Notes: generated from the letters alone by a model not told the origin. 64,000 nucleotides of DNA from Salinibacter altiplanensis (GCF_002894645.1 NZ_NCQY01000002.1:365871-429870); one strand, 5' to 3'. Shown: positions 26,771 to 37,369, counted from the stretch's first letter. A program made the numbers and translations.

Positions 26771-27715
26771 ATGTCCGACTGGCCCCGCCGGATCTATGTT
26801 GTTCTGGGCCTCGGCGTCGTCAGCTTCGCGTTTGCGCCCATCCTGGTGCGCTGGGCCGGGGATGTGCCGGGCGTGGCCATTGCGGTGTGGCGCACCGTGA
26901 CGGCGGCGGCGGTGCTGGTCCCGGTTGCGGCGGTCCGGAGCCGGTCAGAAATGCGCCGGTTTGCGAGCCGAGATGTGCTGCTGATCGGGGCGGCGGGTGT
27001 GTTCTTGGGACTCCACTTCATCGCGTGGATTGAGTCGCTGTCCCACACGACGGTGGCCAGCGCATCGGTGCTGGTCACGACGAGTCCGATCATCCTGGCC
27101 GTCCTTGGCTACGCCGTGCTGGGGGAGCGGCTGCGCCGGAGAACTGTGCTCGCCATTGGCGTGGCGGTCGGGGGGGCTGGGCTCATTGGCTGGGCCGATG
27201 CGGGGACGGTTGCCCTAGGCCAGGGGGCGCTGCTGGGCAACGCGCTGGCGCTGAGTGGGGCGCTTCTGGTGAGCGTCTATCTGCTGATTGGGCGGGTCGT
27301 CCGTCAGAAGGTGTCTTGGCTGGCGTACGTGACGCCCCTGTACACGGTGGCGGCGCTGACGGCCTTGGCGGCCGCCATCCTCCGGGGCGTCCCGCTACTG
27401 GGCTACTCGTGGCACTTCTACGCGCTCTGTGTCGGGCTTGCCCTCGGGCCGCAGGTGCTGGGGCACGGGTCGTTCAACTACGCCCTCCAGCACGTGCCGG
27501 CCGCCATCGTGGGCATGCTGGCGCTCCTGGAGCCGGTGGGGGCATCGCTCCTGGCGTACGGACTGTTTGGCGAAGTCCCCCCGCCGGCCTCGATTGTGGG
27601 CATGGGGGGGGTTCTGGCTGCGGTGGCGGTCGTCGTCTGGCGGCGCGAGGGGGAGCCCGAAGCGTCCGCCGACCCGGCGCACTCAGGCGCGGTCGCCCGG
27701 CAGGACGAAGCGTGA
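26771..27715 (+). CDS. DMT-superfamily (EamA) transporter
   Basis: A 314-residue membrane protein with ten predicted helices in two EamA repeats. Repeat one includes GLHFIAWIESLSHTTVASASV, here split by the family loop, with TTSPII after it. Repeat two includes GHGSFNYALQHVPAAIVGM. These are typical of drug/metabolite exporters; the substrate cannot be told. The last 33 bp overlap the convergent glycosyltransferase gene. ATG 26771 follows a CT-rich stretch. Confidence 0.88.
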   Translation: MSDWPRRIYVVLGLGVVSFAFAPILVRWAGDVPGVAIAVWRTVTAAAVLVPVAAVRSRSEMRRFASRDVLLIGAAGVFLGLHFIAWIESLSHTTVASASVLVTTSPIILAVLGYAVLGERLRRRTVLAIGVAVGGAGLIGWADAGTVALGQGALLGNALALSGALLVSVYLLIGRVVRQKVSWLAYVTPLYTVAALTALAAAILRGVPLLGYSWHFYALCVGLALGPQVLGHGSFNYALQHVPAAIVGMLALLEPVGASLLAYGLFGEVPPPASIVGMGGVLAAVAVVVWRREGEPEASADPAHSGAVARQDEA

Positions 27716-28726
27716 ATCCGGAAGGGCCGCGAAGGCGCGTCGGCCCCAGAGGAAATAGTCGACGGGCACCAGGCCCCGGTAGAAGGGCAGGACCGTTGTC
27801 TCGGCGGAGGGAGGACGGGTGTCGTGGTAGTGCCGTCGCATGCGGAACGCGTCCCGGTAGGCCCGCAGGATGGCGCTGGCCTCCCGGCCCCGTCCCTGGG
27901 CCAGTACGCGTCCGAGGGCCGCCACGTCGCAGGCGATCCGAAGCGGCAGGGTTCTCCGCCACGCCGACGGGGAAAGGTTCTTGTAGAGCATGAGCAGGCT
28001 GTTCCGGTAGTTGTAGTAGGTCTTCCGGGGGGACGACTGTGGAAGCGATGCGCCGCCGATGTGGTACACCGTGCTCTTGGGGGCGACGCGGACCCGGTAG
28101 CCGTGTCGCCACAGCCGCCAGCACAGGTCAATCTCCTCCATGTGCATCTCGAACCGTTCGTCGAGGGGCCCGACCTCGTCCAGGGCCGAGTGCCGGAGCA
28201 GAAGGGCCGCGCCGGTGGCCCAAAAGACATCGCGTGGGTCGTCGTACTGTCCCCGATCGCGTTCCATGGTGTCGAACAGCCGGCCCCGAGTGAAGGGGTA
28301 GCCCGCACGGTCCAGAAAGCCGCCGGCGGCCCCGGCGTACTCGAACCGGCTCCGATCATCGTACTGGAGCATCTTGGGCTGCACGGCAGCGACATCGGGC
28401 CGCTCGGTGGCCGCTGCCACGAGCGGATCGAGCCAGTCCGGGGGGACCTCCACATCATTGTTCAAGAGCACCACAAACTCGCCGGAGGCGTGGGGCAGGG
28501 CGGCGTTGTTGCCGCGGCAGAACAGCCAGTTGTCGGGGTGACGAACGATCTTGACGTTCGGGTATTCGCGGGCGACCCAGGCTGCGGTGCCGTCCGTCGA
28601 GGCGTTGTCGGCAAGGATGATCTCGAAGTTTGGGTACTCGGTCGCTACGACGGAGGGAAGGCACGCCTGCACCAGTTCCTTTGCGTTCCACGTGACGATG
28701 ATGATGGACACTGGCGGGGCAGACAT
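27683..28726 (-). CDS. glycosyltransferase family 2
   Basis: GT-A fold glycosyltransferase of 347 residues. The N-terminus PVSIIIVTWNAKELVQACL and the NASTDGT loop bind the nucleotide sugar. VVLLNNDVEVPPDWL carries the DxD-equivalent (Asn-Asp-Val), and MHMEEIDLCWRLWRHGYRV is the ED-type catalytic region. This form is close to rhamnosyl/dTDP-sugar transferases of envelope polysaccharide synthesis. The C-terminal 90 residues are helical and basic. It stands alone, with recQ divergent upstream. Confidence 0.88.
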   Translation of the reverse strand: MSAPPVSIIIVTWNAKELVQACLPSVVATEYPNFEIILADNASTDGTAAWVAREYPNVKIVRHPDNWLFCRGNNAALPHASGEFVVLLNNDVEVPPDWLDPLVAAATERPDVAAVQPKMLQYDDRSRFEYAGAAGGFLDRAGYPFTRGRLFDTMERDRGQYDDPRDVFWATGAALLLRHSALDEVGPLDERFEMHMEEIDLCWRLWRHGYRVRVAPKSTVYHIGGASLPQSSPRKTYYNYRNSLLMLYKNLSPSAWRRTLPLRIACDVAALGRVLAQGRGREASAILRAYRDAFRMRRHYHDTRPPSAETTVLPFYRGLVPVDYFLWGRRAFAALPDSRFVLPGDRA

Positions 28727-28839
28727 GAGAGGGGCGACCTACGGCTGAGATGCATCGTGAAGAGAACGAACGCTGAGTCCGGCCAAACATAATAGCTGAC
28801 CGTGGAAAATGGAATCTGATTTGAGAACACCCTCCGTTC

Positions 28840-30789
28840 ATGCCCAGTCTGTCGTCCCATTCGATTGAGGAGGCCCGCCGGGCGATGCAGCGTCGATGGG
28901 GACACGAGGCGTTCCGGCCGGGCCAGGAGGCGGTGTTGGAATCGCTTCTGGAAGGGCAAGACGTGCTGGGCGTGATGCCGACGGGAGGCGGAAAGTCCTT
29001 GTGCTACCAGCTTCCCGCTGTTCTTGCAGACGGCTTTGTGCTCGTCGTCTCACCGCTCATTGCGCTGATGCAAGATCAGGTGGAGGCGCTCCAAGCAGAG
29101 GGCATCGCCGCCACGTTCATTAACAGCACCCTGCCCGGCTACAAGGTCGAGCAGCGCTGGACGAACGCAGAGTACGGGCAGTATGATCTGGTCTACATGG
29201 CTCCCGAGCGGTTCTCCACGGAGGTGTTTCAGGCCCGAGCGGAGCGGCTGGACGTGTCGCTCATGGCGGTCGACGAGGCCCACTGCGTGAGCGAATGGGG
29301 GCATCACTTTCGCCCCGACTACCTCGAAATCCCCGATGCCCGAGAGCACCTGGGGATGCCCCCCACCGTGGCCCTCACGGCCACGGCGACCCCGACGGTT
29401 CGTCAGGACATTCTCGAGCTGCTCGCCCTTCCGGACGCCGTCGAAGTAGTGCGAGGATTCGACCGCCCAAACATTACGTGGTCTGTGTTCCGCACCGATC
29501 AAAAGTGGGCACGGCTCCGCGCGGTCGTCGACGCGGTGCCGGGAACGGGGATTGTGTACGTGCCCACGCGCCGAGACGCAGACCGGTGGCAAAAGCGCCT
29601 CGATGCACACGGCGTTACTGCGGCGGGGTATCACGGTGGATTGGGCGCGGAGACCCGCGAACGCCGTCAGCAGGCCTGGATCGACGACGACGTGCGGGTG
29701 ATGGTGGCGACCAACGCCTTCGGCATGGGAATCGACAAGCCCGATGTGCGCTTCGTCGTGCACATGGCCCCTCCGTCGTCGCTGGAGGGCTACTATCAGG
29801 AGGCAGGCCGGGCCGGGCGCGACGGAAAGAAGGCCCACGCGGTGCTTCTGTACCAGCCCACCGACGCCGACACGCAGACCGCGCTCATCGAGGCGTCACA
29901 CCCGACGGCCGAGGAGGTGCGGATGGTCTACGACGCGGTCTGTAGCGTGGGCCAGGTTCCGGTGGGGAGCGAGCCGGATGGGCCGCTCGCCGTGCGTCTC
30001 GACGCTGTGTTGAAGACGACTGGCTTCTCACGGACGAAGGTTCGGACCGCCGTCGATCTGGTCGATCGGCAGGGAGCCTGGACGCGCCTGCCCCGGCGCA
30101 AACACTTCGGGCTCTTGCGGTTTTCGACGTCGGCCCGAGAGGCACGTGAGTACGCCGATGCGGTGGGCAACCGGGCGCTGGCGAAGTTTGTGCGGATCTT
30201 GCTCCGAACGATTCACGCCGACGCATTTGGGAAGTGGTGGCCGCTCGACCTACGGGCCGTCGAACGCCGGGTGGACCTGTCTCGGGACCGTCTTCGTGCT
30301 GGGCTGCGCTACCTTGAGGGGCAGGGGCTGCTCCACTGGCGGCCGCCAGGGGCAGCCCTGCAGGTGGAGCTTTCATTCCCGCGCGCGTCGAAGCTGCCCG
30401 TAGACGATCAGGCCGTTCAGAGCGCGCGTCAGCGAGCCGAAACGCGGCTTCAGTACATGCTCCGTTATGCCCGATCAGTGGCCTGTCGGCGCTGGGTCCT
30501 ACGTACGTACTTCGGCGAAGAGGCCGATCAGCAGTGCGGGGCGTGTGACGTATGTCTCGGGCGGCATCAGCCAACGGCCATCACTCCCGAGGACGAGCCG
30601 CTTCTCCGTCGCATCTTGGAGCAAGCGGCGGCGTCGGTCCCGCGAGAAGAGTGGAGGGGGGAGCTGTCGGCGCCTCCCCATCGGATCGAAGAGCTCGTGG
30701 AGTGGCTCGTTGCGGAAGACTATCTGGCCGTCAAGAATCCGTTGGACGGGGCAGTTCGGCTCACAGAAAAAGCCGAGAACTGGCTTTGA
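28840..30789 (+). CDS. recQ: ATP-dependent DNA helicase RecQ
   Basis: RecQ family 3'-5' helicase of 649 residues. Motif 0 (FRPGQEAVLESLL), Walker A (PTGGGKSLCYQLP) and the DEAH box (VDEAHCVSEWGHHFRPDY) are present. So is motif VI (YYQEAGRAGRDGK). The RecQ-Ct zinc region contains CRRWVLRTYFG and CGACDVC, giving four cysteines near residues 550-572. A winged-helix domain follows, but no HRDC domain is seen. It acts in recombination repair and restart of stalled forks. It ends 8 bp from the convergent lipoprotein gene. Confidence 0.95.
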   Translation: MPSLSSHSIEEARRAMQRRWGHEAFRPGQEAVLESLLEGQDVLGVMPTGGGKSLCYQLPAVLADGFVLVVSPLIALMQDQVEALQAEGIAATFINSTLPGYKVEQRWTNAEYGQYDLVYMAPERFSTEVFQARAERLDVSLMAVDEAHCVSEWGHHFRPDYLEIPDAREHLGMPPTVALTATATPTVRQDILELLALPDAVEVVRGFDRPNITWSVFRTDQKWARLRAVVDAVPGTGIVYVPTRRDADRWQKRLDAHGVTAAGYHGGLGAETRERRQQAWIDDDVRVMVATNAFGMGIDKPDVRFVVHMAPPSSLEGYYQEAGRAGRDGKKAHAVLLYQPTDADTQTALIEASHPTAEEVRMVYDAVCSVGQVPVGSEPDGPLAVRLDAVLKTTGFSRTKVRTAVDLVDRQGAWTRLPRRKHFGLLRFSTSAREAREYADAVGNRALAKFVRILLRTIHADAFGKWWPLDLRAVERRVDLSRDRLRAGLRYLEGQGLLHWRPPGAALQVELSFPRASKLPVDDQAVQSARQRAETRLQYMLRYARSVACRRWVLRTYFGEEADQQCGACDVCLGRHQPTAITPEDEPLLRRILEQAAASVPREEWRGELSAPPHRIEELVEWLVAEDYLAVKNPLDGAVRLTEKAENWL

Positions 30790-30797
30790 AAGAGCAG

Positions 30798-31223
30798 CTA
30801 CGGAGTGTCCGGTGGGTCCTGAGAGCGACCTTGGAGAGAATCGGGGATGTTCTGGGGCTTGGAGCGGCGCCGGTTCGGAGACCGCAGGGCCTGAAGCGTG
30901 TCGATCACGATCTGGTACATCGCCTCCAGACGGTTCGGCCGGCGGGTGTAATGCCGAAGGGCGGCCTCAAACTCGGATGGCTTCACGTTGTACCGTGCGA
31001 AAATCGAGTCCCGAAGGCCCGGTGGTGTCGCCACGTCCCGGGACTGTCGGGAGGAAGCCACGTGCAACTCCGTTAGCACGCGCGTGAACGTACTGTCTGG
31101 GAGGGGCTCGTCGCCGGTCGAAACCGCCGAACATCCCATCAGCAGGCCCAGGCCGACGACTGCTCCGAACAGGCCCCAGTGCAGGGGGGAAGCCGACCGC
31201 ACGGAAAAGGACACGGTAGGCAT
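30798..31223 (-). CDS. DUF4296 lipoprotein
   Basis: A 141-residue probable lipoprotein: N-terminal hydrophobic segment ending LLMGCS, a lipobox. The central part TELHVASSRQ ... DSIFARYNVKPSEFEAALRHY matches DUF4296, a Bacteroidota-type family of unknown role. The C-terminus is Arg/Pro/Ser-rich. Its ATG shares one base with the stop codon of the upstream DUF4837 gene (TAATG), so the two are translationally coupled at the end of the trp unit. Confidence 0.8.
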   Translation of the reverse strand: MPTVSFSVRSASPLHWGLFGAVVGLGLLMGCSAVSTGDEPLPDSTFTRVLTELHVASSRQSRDVATPPGLRDSIFARYNVKPSEFEAALRHYTRRPNRLEAMYQIVIDTLQALRSPNRRRSKPQNIPDSLQGRSQDPPDTP

Positions 31224-32371
31224 TACTTTGCGGCGGTTGGCGACGCGTCTGGCGGGCGGTCTCCCTCTGCGGTCCGGAAGGTACGGGCCATGACCTCCAT
31301 CTGCCGAAGGAGGTCGAGCTTGTCGTTGTCAGGGGCAAAGATCGATCCGTCCAGCATGTACACCCGATCCGTGGCCTGGTCGTAGAAGGTGTAGTTCACG
31401 AAGGGACCGCCGCCCCCGACGGGCTGAAGGTCGCCGCCTTCGTCGAGCGGGGCCACCATGTACCACAGGCCGCGCGAGTCGTACGCGTATCGGTCTAGAA
31501 ACGAGCGCTGTTCGGTTTCAAGGGGGCGTCGGTAGTCCACCCTCACAAACCCCTGCACGTTGCCCCGAAGGTGGCGCCGCGTGAGCGAGTCGCGGGTGTT
31601 GTAGATCCACTCGGGAGTGATCTGGTCGGGGCTGACGTCCTCGACGTAGTAGACGAAAAACTCGCGTCGCGTCTGGGCCAAGAGGCGCCGAAGCCAGACG
31701 AATCCCTCCGATCCGGTCGTGGTATCGACGGCAATCTGAAAGTCCGACTGCATGTTCACGGCAAAGTCGTGGCGCCGCAGGAGGGTATCCTCAAGCGCCG
31801 CCCGGCGATCCTCGTCGTACATGTTCCGGTCCATGCGCTGAAGGGTTGCCTCCGTGAACGTGTCCCGGATCTTCGGGCCCTGGGTCTGAAACGTCTCGGC
31901 GAGCGCGTCCGGGCCGGCCGCCGCAACGTAGTAGATGCGTTGGCTGCGCCGCCACAGGTTCGGCTTGGAGACCACAGCAGTCTGGCCATTCCGGATGGCT
32001 TGCTCCGCCTCGCCCGAGAGGCGCCGTCGCAGAAACGAGGTTTCGTTCGTCGAGTCGCTGAGGGGAGCTGCGATGATGACGTTCTTCAGGTCCTGAACCC
32101 GCTCGTATGTACGCTCGTCGGTCAGCTCCAGGTGGCGCAGTTGAAAAGAGCGCTCCGAAACCGGCAGGGTCTCGACCCAGGGCGTGACGTTTGTGCGCAA
32201 CGCCTCGCCGGCGGGGCCCGTCCAGTGCGAGCTGTCCATGACGACGGTAATCTCGCCCTCCGGGCCCACGGCGCGCGGACGGTAGTCGCCCTCACACCCG
32301 GTAACAAGGAGCAGACCGGCGAGCAGCGCGCCTACGGGAAGCCAGCACAGGTCGGCAAGAGAACGGCGCAT
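31223..32371 (-). CDS. DUF4837 family lipoprotein
   Basis: A 382-residue protein with a lipoprotein signal peptide (LLLVTGCEG). The opening of the mature part, GPEGEITVVMDSSHW, and the later NVIIAAPLSDST are typical of DUF4837, a family of unknown function in Bacteroidota. It follows trpA by 140 bp on the same strand and is coupled to the DUF4296 gene. Whether it is part of the trp transcript cannot be told; no terminator is seen between them. Confidence 0.82.
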   Translation of the reverse strand: MRRSLADLCWLPVGALLAGLLLVTGCEGDYRPRAVGPEGEITVVMDSSHWTGPAGEALRTNVTPWVETLPVSERSFQLRHLELTDERTYERVQDLKNVIIAAPLSDSTNETSFLRRRLSGEAEQAIRNGQTAVVSKPNLWRRSQRIYYVAAAGPDALAETFQTQGPKIRDTFTEATLQRMDRNMYDEDRRAALEDTLLRRHDFAVNMQSDFQIAVDTTTGSEGFVWLRRLLAQTRREFFVYYVEDVSPDQITPEWIYNTRDSLTRRHLRGNVQGFVRVDYRRPLETEQRSFLDRYAYDSRGLWYMVAPLDEGGDLQPVGGGGPFVNYTFYDQATDRVYMLDGSIFAPDNDKLDLLRQMEVMARTFRTAEGDRPPDASPTAAK

Positions 32372-32511
32372 AGAAGAGAAGGGCTTGAAGGCTCAGGCGA
32401 GGCGGGAAGCACCTCTACACGTTTGAATGCGCGAATTGCTCCGGAAGCACAGAGAGTCCGATGCTGGCGGCCCGGCCCCACCACGCCGGCACAGAATAGA
32501 GCGCCCGTCGC

Positions 32512-33354
32512 TCAGCCCTGTGCGGGACGGGGCGGAGGCGCCGGGGCGGGGGCGCCGGACTTGAGATGACGCGCGAACGCCTCCACCTCGTCGAGTCGGT
32601 CCGGTACGGACTGTTCGGGGGGCTCCCAGAGGGCCGCAACGTGGTTGATGAGGGCGGAGCCGACAATGAAACCATCGGTGTGTCGGCTGAGCTCCATCGC
32701 GTCGTCGTGGGTCTTGATGCCAAAGCCGACGAGGAGGGGATTTCGGTCCACGAGATCCTCGGCGTGCATCAGGTACTCCTCCACGCTGGGCGTCTCGGCC
32801 AGGTCACTGCCCGTGAGGCCGGTCACGCTCACCGCGTACACGAAGCCCGTCGCCCGTTGGTCGACGACACGGATCCGGTCGTCGGAGGTGTTGGGGGCAA
32901 TCAGGAAGACCAGGTCAAGGCCGTGGGCGGCGGCCGCGTCGCAGAGCGCGTCGCTTTCCTGCGGGGGGAGGTCCGGAAGGATGAGCCCATCGACCCCGGC
33001 CTTCGCCGCGTCTCGACAAAAGCCATCGACCCCATACTTGAACACCGGGTTGACGTAGCCCATGAGCAGGAGGGGCGTGTCGCTGTCCTCCCGAAATGCC
33101 TCGACGGTGTGGAGGGTGTCGCCCAGCGTAACGTCGTGGGAGAGGGCCTGGGCGCTGGCTCGTTGGATGGGACGCCCCTCGGCCAACGGATCGCTGAAGG
33201 GCATGCCCAACTCGATGAAGTCCGCTCCCCCGCGGTCGATTGCGTGGAGGAGGGGGACGGTCGCGTCGGGATTTGGAAAGCCGTCCGTCAGGAAGAGCCC
33301 CATGGCTTTGTCGTCAGGGCCAAGGGCTTCGAACGTTTCGTCGAGTCGGGACAT
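32512..33354 (-). CDS. trpA: tryptophan synthase alpha chain
   Basis: TrpA, 280 residues; it cleaves indole-3-glycerol phosphate to indole and glyceraldehyde 3-phosphate. The catalytic Glu is in [10 protein letters not shown] (residue 48). The second catalytic acid, normally Asp in PLADG, is Glu here (PLAEG, residue 59), a notable conservative change. The phosphate-binding loop region [12 protein letters not shown] is present. The C-terminus ends in a Pro/Ala-rich tail. It is the last biosynthetic gene of the trp operon, 53 bp after trpB. Confidence 0.95.
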   Translation of the reverse strand: MSRLDETFEALGPDDKAMGLFLTDGFPNPDATVPLLHAIDRGGADFIELGMPFSDPLAEGRPIQRASAQALSHDVTLGDTLHTVEAFREDSDTPLLLMGYVNPVFKYGVDGFCRDAAKAGVDGLILPDLPPQESDALCDAAAAHGLDLVFLIAPNTSDDRIRVVDQRATGFVYAVSVTGLTGSDLAETPSVEEYLMHAEDLVDRNPLLVGFGIKTHDDAMELSRHTDGFIVGSALINHVAALWEPPEQSVPDRLDEVEAFARHLKSGAPAPAPPPRPAQG

Positions 33355-33407
33355 GGCGGTTGGGACGAGACAAGAGACGACGTGAAGGGAGGCCGGAGCG
33401 GCCGCGG

Positions 33408-34628
33408 TTACCGGTGCGCGGCGATGGTCTGCATGTCTTTGTCGCCCCGGCCGGAGCAGTTGAAGACGAGCACGGCGTCTTCCCCTCGCTCTTCGGCCAG
33501 ATTTCGTGCCAGCTCAGGCAGAAGGGCGACGGCGTGGGCCGTCTCGAGTGCCGGAATGATGCCTTCCGTGCGGGACAGCAGCTCCACTCCATCCAGGGCC
33601 TCGTCGTCGGTCACCGGGTGGTACGTGACGCGTCCCTCGTCGCGCAGATGGGCATGCTCGGGGCCCACCCCAGGGTAGTCGAGACCGGCGGAGAGCGAGT
33701 GGGCGAGGCTCACCTGGCCGGTGTCGTCCTGCAACAGGTAGCTCATCGCCCCGTGCAGCACGCCCGGCGAGCCCTCGGCGAGGGTGGCGGCGTGGTCGCC
33801 GTCGAGGCCGCCGCCTGCCGCCTCGGTCCCGTGCAGCTGCACCTCGGGGTCGTCGAGAAAGGGGTGGAAAATGCCGATGGCGTTGGAGCCACCGCCCACG
33901 CAGGCCGCGATGGCATCCGGCGTCTCCCGACCGGTCTCCTCGCGCAGCTGACGGCGCGTTTCGGTCCCGATGACCCGATGAAAGTTGCGCACCATCATGG
34001 GGTAGGGGTGGGGGCCCACGACGGAGCCGATGATGTAGAACGTGTCGTCCGGGTTGGACACCCAGTCCCGAATGGCTTCGTTGGTGGCTTCCTTCAGGGT
34101 TTGGCTCCCCGAGGTCGCGGCCCGAACCTCCGCGCCGAGCAGCTCCATGCGCTCCACGTTCAGGCGCTGGCGCTCCATGTCCTCGGCCCCCATGTAGATC
34201 ACACAGTCCACCCCAAACTTGGCGCAGACCGTGGCGGTGGCCACGCCGTGCTGCCCGGCCCCGGTTTCGGCGATGATGCGCTCCTTGCCCATGCGCGTCG
34301 CCAGCAGGATCTGGCCGAGCGTGTTGTTGATCTTGTGGGCGCCGGTGTGGCAGAGGTCCTCCCGCTTCGCGTAGATGCGGGCCCCACCGGCCTGTTCGGT
34401 CAGGCGGTCGCAGTAGGTGAGGGGCGTGGGCCGACCGGCGTAGTCCGCGAGGAGGGCGCGAAGGTCTGCCTGAAAGTCCGGGTCGTCCTTGTATGTGTCG
34501 TAGGCGGCCTTCAGCTCCTCCAGAACCGGGGTGAGGGTTTCCGGCACGTATGCGCCCCCGTACGAGCCGAAGTGGCCGTCGGTATCGGGCAGGGCATCCG
34601 GACGAGACGTCGTGGCGGGGGCAGACAT
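33408..34628 (-). CDS. trpB: tryptophan synthase beta chain
   Basis: TrpB, 406 residues, PLP enzyme that joins indole and serine to give tryptophan. The Schiff-base lysine is in [13 protein letters not shown] (residue 99). The glycine-rich phosphate loop [11 protein letters not shown] is near residue 245, and the C-terminus has [10 protein letters not shown]. The N-terminus [16 protein letters not shown] is typical of TrpB1, the partner of TrpA. Confidence 0.97.
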   Translation of the reverse strand: MSAPATTSRPDALPDTDGHFGSYGGAYVPETLTPVLEELKAAYDTYKDDPDFQADLRALLADYAGRPTPLTYCDRLTEQAGGARIYAKREDLCHTGAHKINNTLGQILLATRMGKERIIAETGAGQHGVATATVCAKFGVDCVIYMGAEDMERQRLNVERMELLGAEVRAATSGSQTLKEATNEAIRDWVSNPDDTFYIIGSVVGPHPYPMMVRNFHRVIGTETRRQLREETGRETPDAIAACVGGGSNAIGIFHPFLDDPEVQLHGTEAAGGGLDGDHAATLAEGSPGVLHGAMSYLLQDDTGQVSLAHSLSAGLDYPGVGPEHAHLRDEGRVTYHPVTDDEALDGVELLSRTEGIIPALETAHAVALLPELARNLAEERGEDAVLVFNCSGRGDKDMQTIAAHR

Positions 34629-34708
34629 GGCAGGAGGCTTTTGCGCGATAGGTACAGCGAGTAAGAACGCCGGTACACTTTTACGCGAAACGCGCGCCGG
34701 GGTCCGGA

Positions 34709-35374
34709 CTAGGCGTCATGCGTTTCGGCTTCTTCCAACTCGTCCGCCGCGGCCTGGAAGGCGTCCATGAATGCATCGATCTTCTCAAAGCTCTTCTGCC
34801 CGGGAGCGGATTCGAGACTGCTCGACAGGTCGATCGCGAACGGGCGCATCGTCTCGAGCGCCCGGGCCACGTTCTCGGCGTTGAGACCGCCGGCAAGGAA
34901 GACCGGGTAGTCCTCGGCGAAGTCGCGGACGAGACGCCAGTTGAACGATTCGCCGGTGCCGCCCCACACGCTCGAATCGTGGGTGTCCAGCAGGAAGTAT
35001 TCCGCCACGTCCTCGTAGCGCTCGAAGAGCGTCCGGAGCTGGTTTGGGGCCGCGTCGTGCCGCACGTGGATTGCCTTGATCACGGGGCAGTCGACCCGTT
35101 CGACGACGTGGGCGGGCTCTTGTCCGTGGAGCTGGGCCACCTCAAATCCGGCGGTCTCCACCGCCTCGTTGATGGTGTCGGCGCCGTCGTTTACAAACAC
35201 CCCGACGGGCGCGGGGCCGTGCACCCATTCAATGATATCGTTGGCAAGGGCGGGCGGGGCGTAGCGTGGACTCTCCTCGTGCTGAATGAAGCCGAGGTAA
35301 TCAGCCCCCGCGCCCGCCAGGTAGCGGGCATCTTCGAGTTCGGTGATGCCGCAGGCTTTGAGCTTAACTCCCAT
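34709..35374 (-). CDS. trpF: phosphoribosylanthranilate isomerase
   Basis: TrpF, 221 residues, (beta/alpha)8 barrel converting phosphoribosyl-anthranilate to CdRP. The catalytic Cys is in [11 protein letters not shown] (residue 8) and the catalytic Asp in [29 protein letters not shown] and [10 protein letters not shown] form the phosphate site. The ATG at 35374 gives the right N-terminus. The family's usual DVSSGVE is here DLSSSLE. Lies between trpC and trpB. Confidence 0.95.
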   Translation of the reverse strand: MGVKLKACGITELEDARYLAGAGADYLGFIQHEESPRYAPPALANDIIEWVHGPAPVGVFVNDGADTINEAVETAGFEVAQLHGQEPAHVVERVDCPVIKAIHVRHDAAPNQLRTLFERYEDVAEYFLLDTHDSSVWGGTGESFNWRLVRDFAEDYPVFLAGGLNAENVARALETMRPFAIDLSSSLESAPGQKSFEKIDAFMDAFQAAADELEEAETHDA

Positions 35375-35451
35375 GGGACGTGACTGCGTGGGTGGCGAAA
35401 GCAGAAGAGAAAATAGACAAAACAAACGGTCGTCGCTTGGCCGGCACTCGG

Positions 35452-36270
35452 TTAGGCTCCGTCGGCCCGTTGGGCCGCAATCTTCTTGCCCTCGGCGCGG
35501 AGCTGGGAGAGCGCCTCGCCGGGATGCTCCGCGCGCATCAGGTGCTCGCCGATGAGGACGCCGTTGACACCGGCCTTTCGGAGGCGCACGAGCGTCTCGG
35601 GATCGCTCAGGCCACTCTCGGCCACGCGGCCTACGCCCTTCGGGGTCTGGTCGAAAATGCGGAGCGAATTTTCGATATCGACGTCGAAAGTGCGAAGGTC
35701 GCGGTTGTTCACCCCGAGGACATCCACCTGCTCCCAGCTGATCGTGTCGAGGTCCTCTTCCTCGTACACCTCCACGAGGCACGACAGCCCGAGCTCGGTG
35801 GCGGCGGCGTGCAGGTCGGCGAGCTGGCCCGGATCGAGGGCCGTCGCGATGAGCAAGACCGCGTCGGCGCCCACCGCCCGTGCCTCCACGAGCTGATACG
35901 GGTCGATAATGAAGTCCTTCCGCAGCAGCGGTGTGTCGGGCACATGGGCCCGGATCCAGGCCATGTGCTCCAGCGCCCCCGAAAAGTGAATTGGCTCGGT
36001 GAGCACACTGATCGCCGCCGCGTCGTGCTTGGCGTACTGCTGCGCAATGGCGGCGGGGTCAAACTTGTCCCGAATGACGCCCTTGGAGGGAGATGCCTTC
36101 TTGACTTCCGCGATGAACGAGAGCCCCCGCTCCTGCAGGGCCGTCGCGAGCGAGAGGGGCTCCCGCTCGTCATAGAACGGACGCTCCTTGAGTTCCGAAA
36201 CGGGCGTCTCTCGTTTCCGCCGCTCCACGAGCTCGCGGGTGTCGCTGATAATGTCGTCCAGGATGCTCAC
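35452..36270 (-). CDS. trpC: indole-3-glycerol phosphate synthase
   Basis: TrpC, 272 residues, single-function barrel enzyme. Key parts: [38 protein letters not shown], and [12 protein letters not shown]. The start is the GTG at 36270, giving [15 protein letters not shown]. Longer readings run through Pro/Arg-rich sequence over the end of trpD and are not credible. A GTG start may lower its translation relative to neighbours. Confidence 0.95.
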   Translation of the reverse strand: MSILDDIISDTRELVERRKRETPVSELKERPFYDEREPLSLATALQERGLSFIAEVKKASPSKGVIRDKFDPAAIAQQYAKHDAAAISVLTEPIHFSGALEHMAWIRAHVPDTPLLRKDFIIDPYQLVEARAVGADAVLLIATALDPGQLADLHAAATELGLSCLVEVYEEEDLDTISWEQVDVLGVNNRDLRTFDVDIENSLRIFDQTPKGVGRVAESGLSDPETLVRLRKAGVNGVLIGEHLMRAEHPGEALSQLRAEGKKIAAQRADGA

Positions 36271-36325
36271 GGTGAGAATGGGTTGGTGCTGAGGACGGGG
36301 AGGGGGCGCGGGCCATCTGTTGCCC

Positions 36326-37369
36326 TTACTCGGACTTGGCCCTCTTCGACACGCTGGCAAGGGTGTTGAGGGTTTCGAGGGCGGCCCCGGAGTCGATGCT
36401 CTCCGCCGCGGCCTCCTGGCAGGCGTCGAGGTCGGCGTACTGCCCACTGACGTGGAGCGCGTAGGCGGCGTTCAGCAACGCGATGTCCCGCCGAGGGCCC
36501 TGGTCCTCGCCGGACAAAATGTTGCGGAGGATAGCGGCATTGTCCCGGGCGGTCCCGCCTTCGAGGGCGGATATGGAGGACCGGTCCAGGTTGTGACTCT
36601 CCGGGCCGACCTCGTGACTCCGTGGGACCGGGTTTTGGTCCGTGGCGTCGTACTCGAAGAGCGTCGTGGGGGCGGAGACGCTGACCTCATCCAGCCCGTC
36701 GTCCGCGTGGAGCGTGATGACGTGGTCGGCGTCGAGCTCGGCGAGGATGCGCGCCATGGTCTGCGCCGTGCTCGTGTCGAAGGCGCCCACGATCTGGCGG
36801 GTGACGCCGGCCGGGTTGCAAAGGGGGCCGAGGATGTTGAAGAAGGTGCGGACGCCGAGCGCCTTGCGCACCGGCATCACGTGCCGCATGGCGGGATGAA
36901 AAAAGGGGGCGAACAGGAAGGCAATGCCGGCCTCGTGGAGGCACTGTTCCACGCCCTCCTTCTCGAGGTCGATTTGCACGCCGAGGGCCTCCAGCACGTC
37001 GGCGGAGCCGGACTGGGACGAGACGGAGCGGTTGCCATGCTTGGCCACGGTGGCCCCGGCCCCGGCGGCGATGAGGGACGCCGTGGTGGAGATGTTGAAC
37101 GTGCTCGCCCCGTCGCCCCCAGTGCCGCAAAGGTCGATGGCACGAGGATCGTCGGTCTCTACGGAGACGGCAAACTCTCGCATGGTCTTCGTGAACCCGA
37201 CCAGTTCGTCCAGCGTCTCCCCCCGGGTGCGGAGACCCATTAGAAGGGCGGCGATGTGCTCGTCGCGGGCGGAGCCGTTCATCATGGAGGCCATGGCCTC
37301 TTCGGCCTCTGCACGCGAGAGGGGATCGCCGTCGGCGATGGTTTGGAGAAAGGTGTTCACGGGCAGCAA
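36326..37369 (-). CDS. trpD: anthranilate phosphoribosyltransferase
   Basis: TrpD, 347 residues. It transfers phosphoribosyl from PRPP to anthranilate. The PRPP loop GTGGDGASTFNISTTAS is near residue 81. KHGNRSVSSQSGSADVLEALG and FFHPAMRHVMPVRKALG are conserved. It is not fused to TrpG, which lies 26 bp upstream. Confidence 0.96.
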   Translation of the reverse strand: MLPVNTFLQTIADGDPLSRAEAEEAMASMMNGSARDEHIAALLMGLRTRGETLDELVGFTKTMREFAVSVETDDPRAIDLCGTGGDGASTFNISTTASLIAAGAGATVAKHGNRSVSSQSGSADVLEALGVQIDLEKEGVEQCLHEAGIAFLFAPFFHPAMRHVMPVRKALGVRTFFNILGPLCNPAGVTRQIVGAFDTSTAQTMARILAELDADHVITLHADDGLDEVSVSAPTTLFEYDATDQNPVPRSHEVGPESHNLDRSSISALEGGTARDNAAILRNILSGEDQGPRRDIALLNAAYALHVSGQYADLDACQEAAAESIDSGAALETLNTLASVSKRAKSE

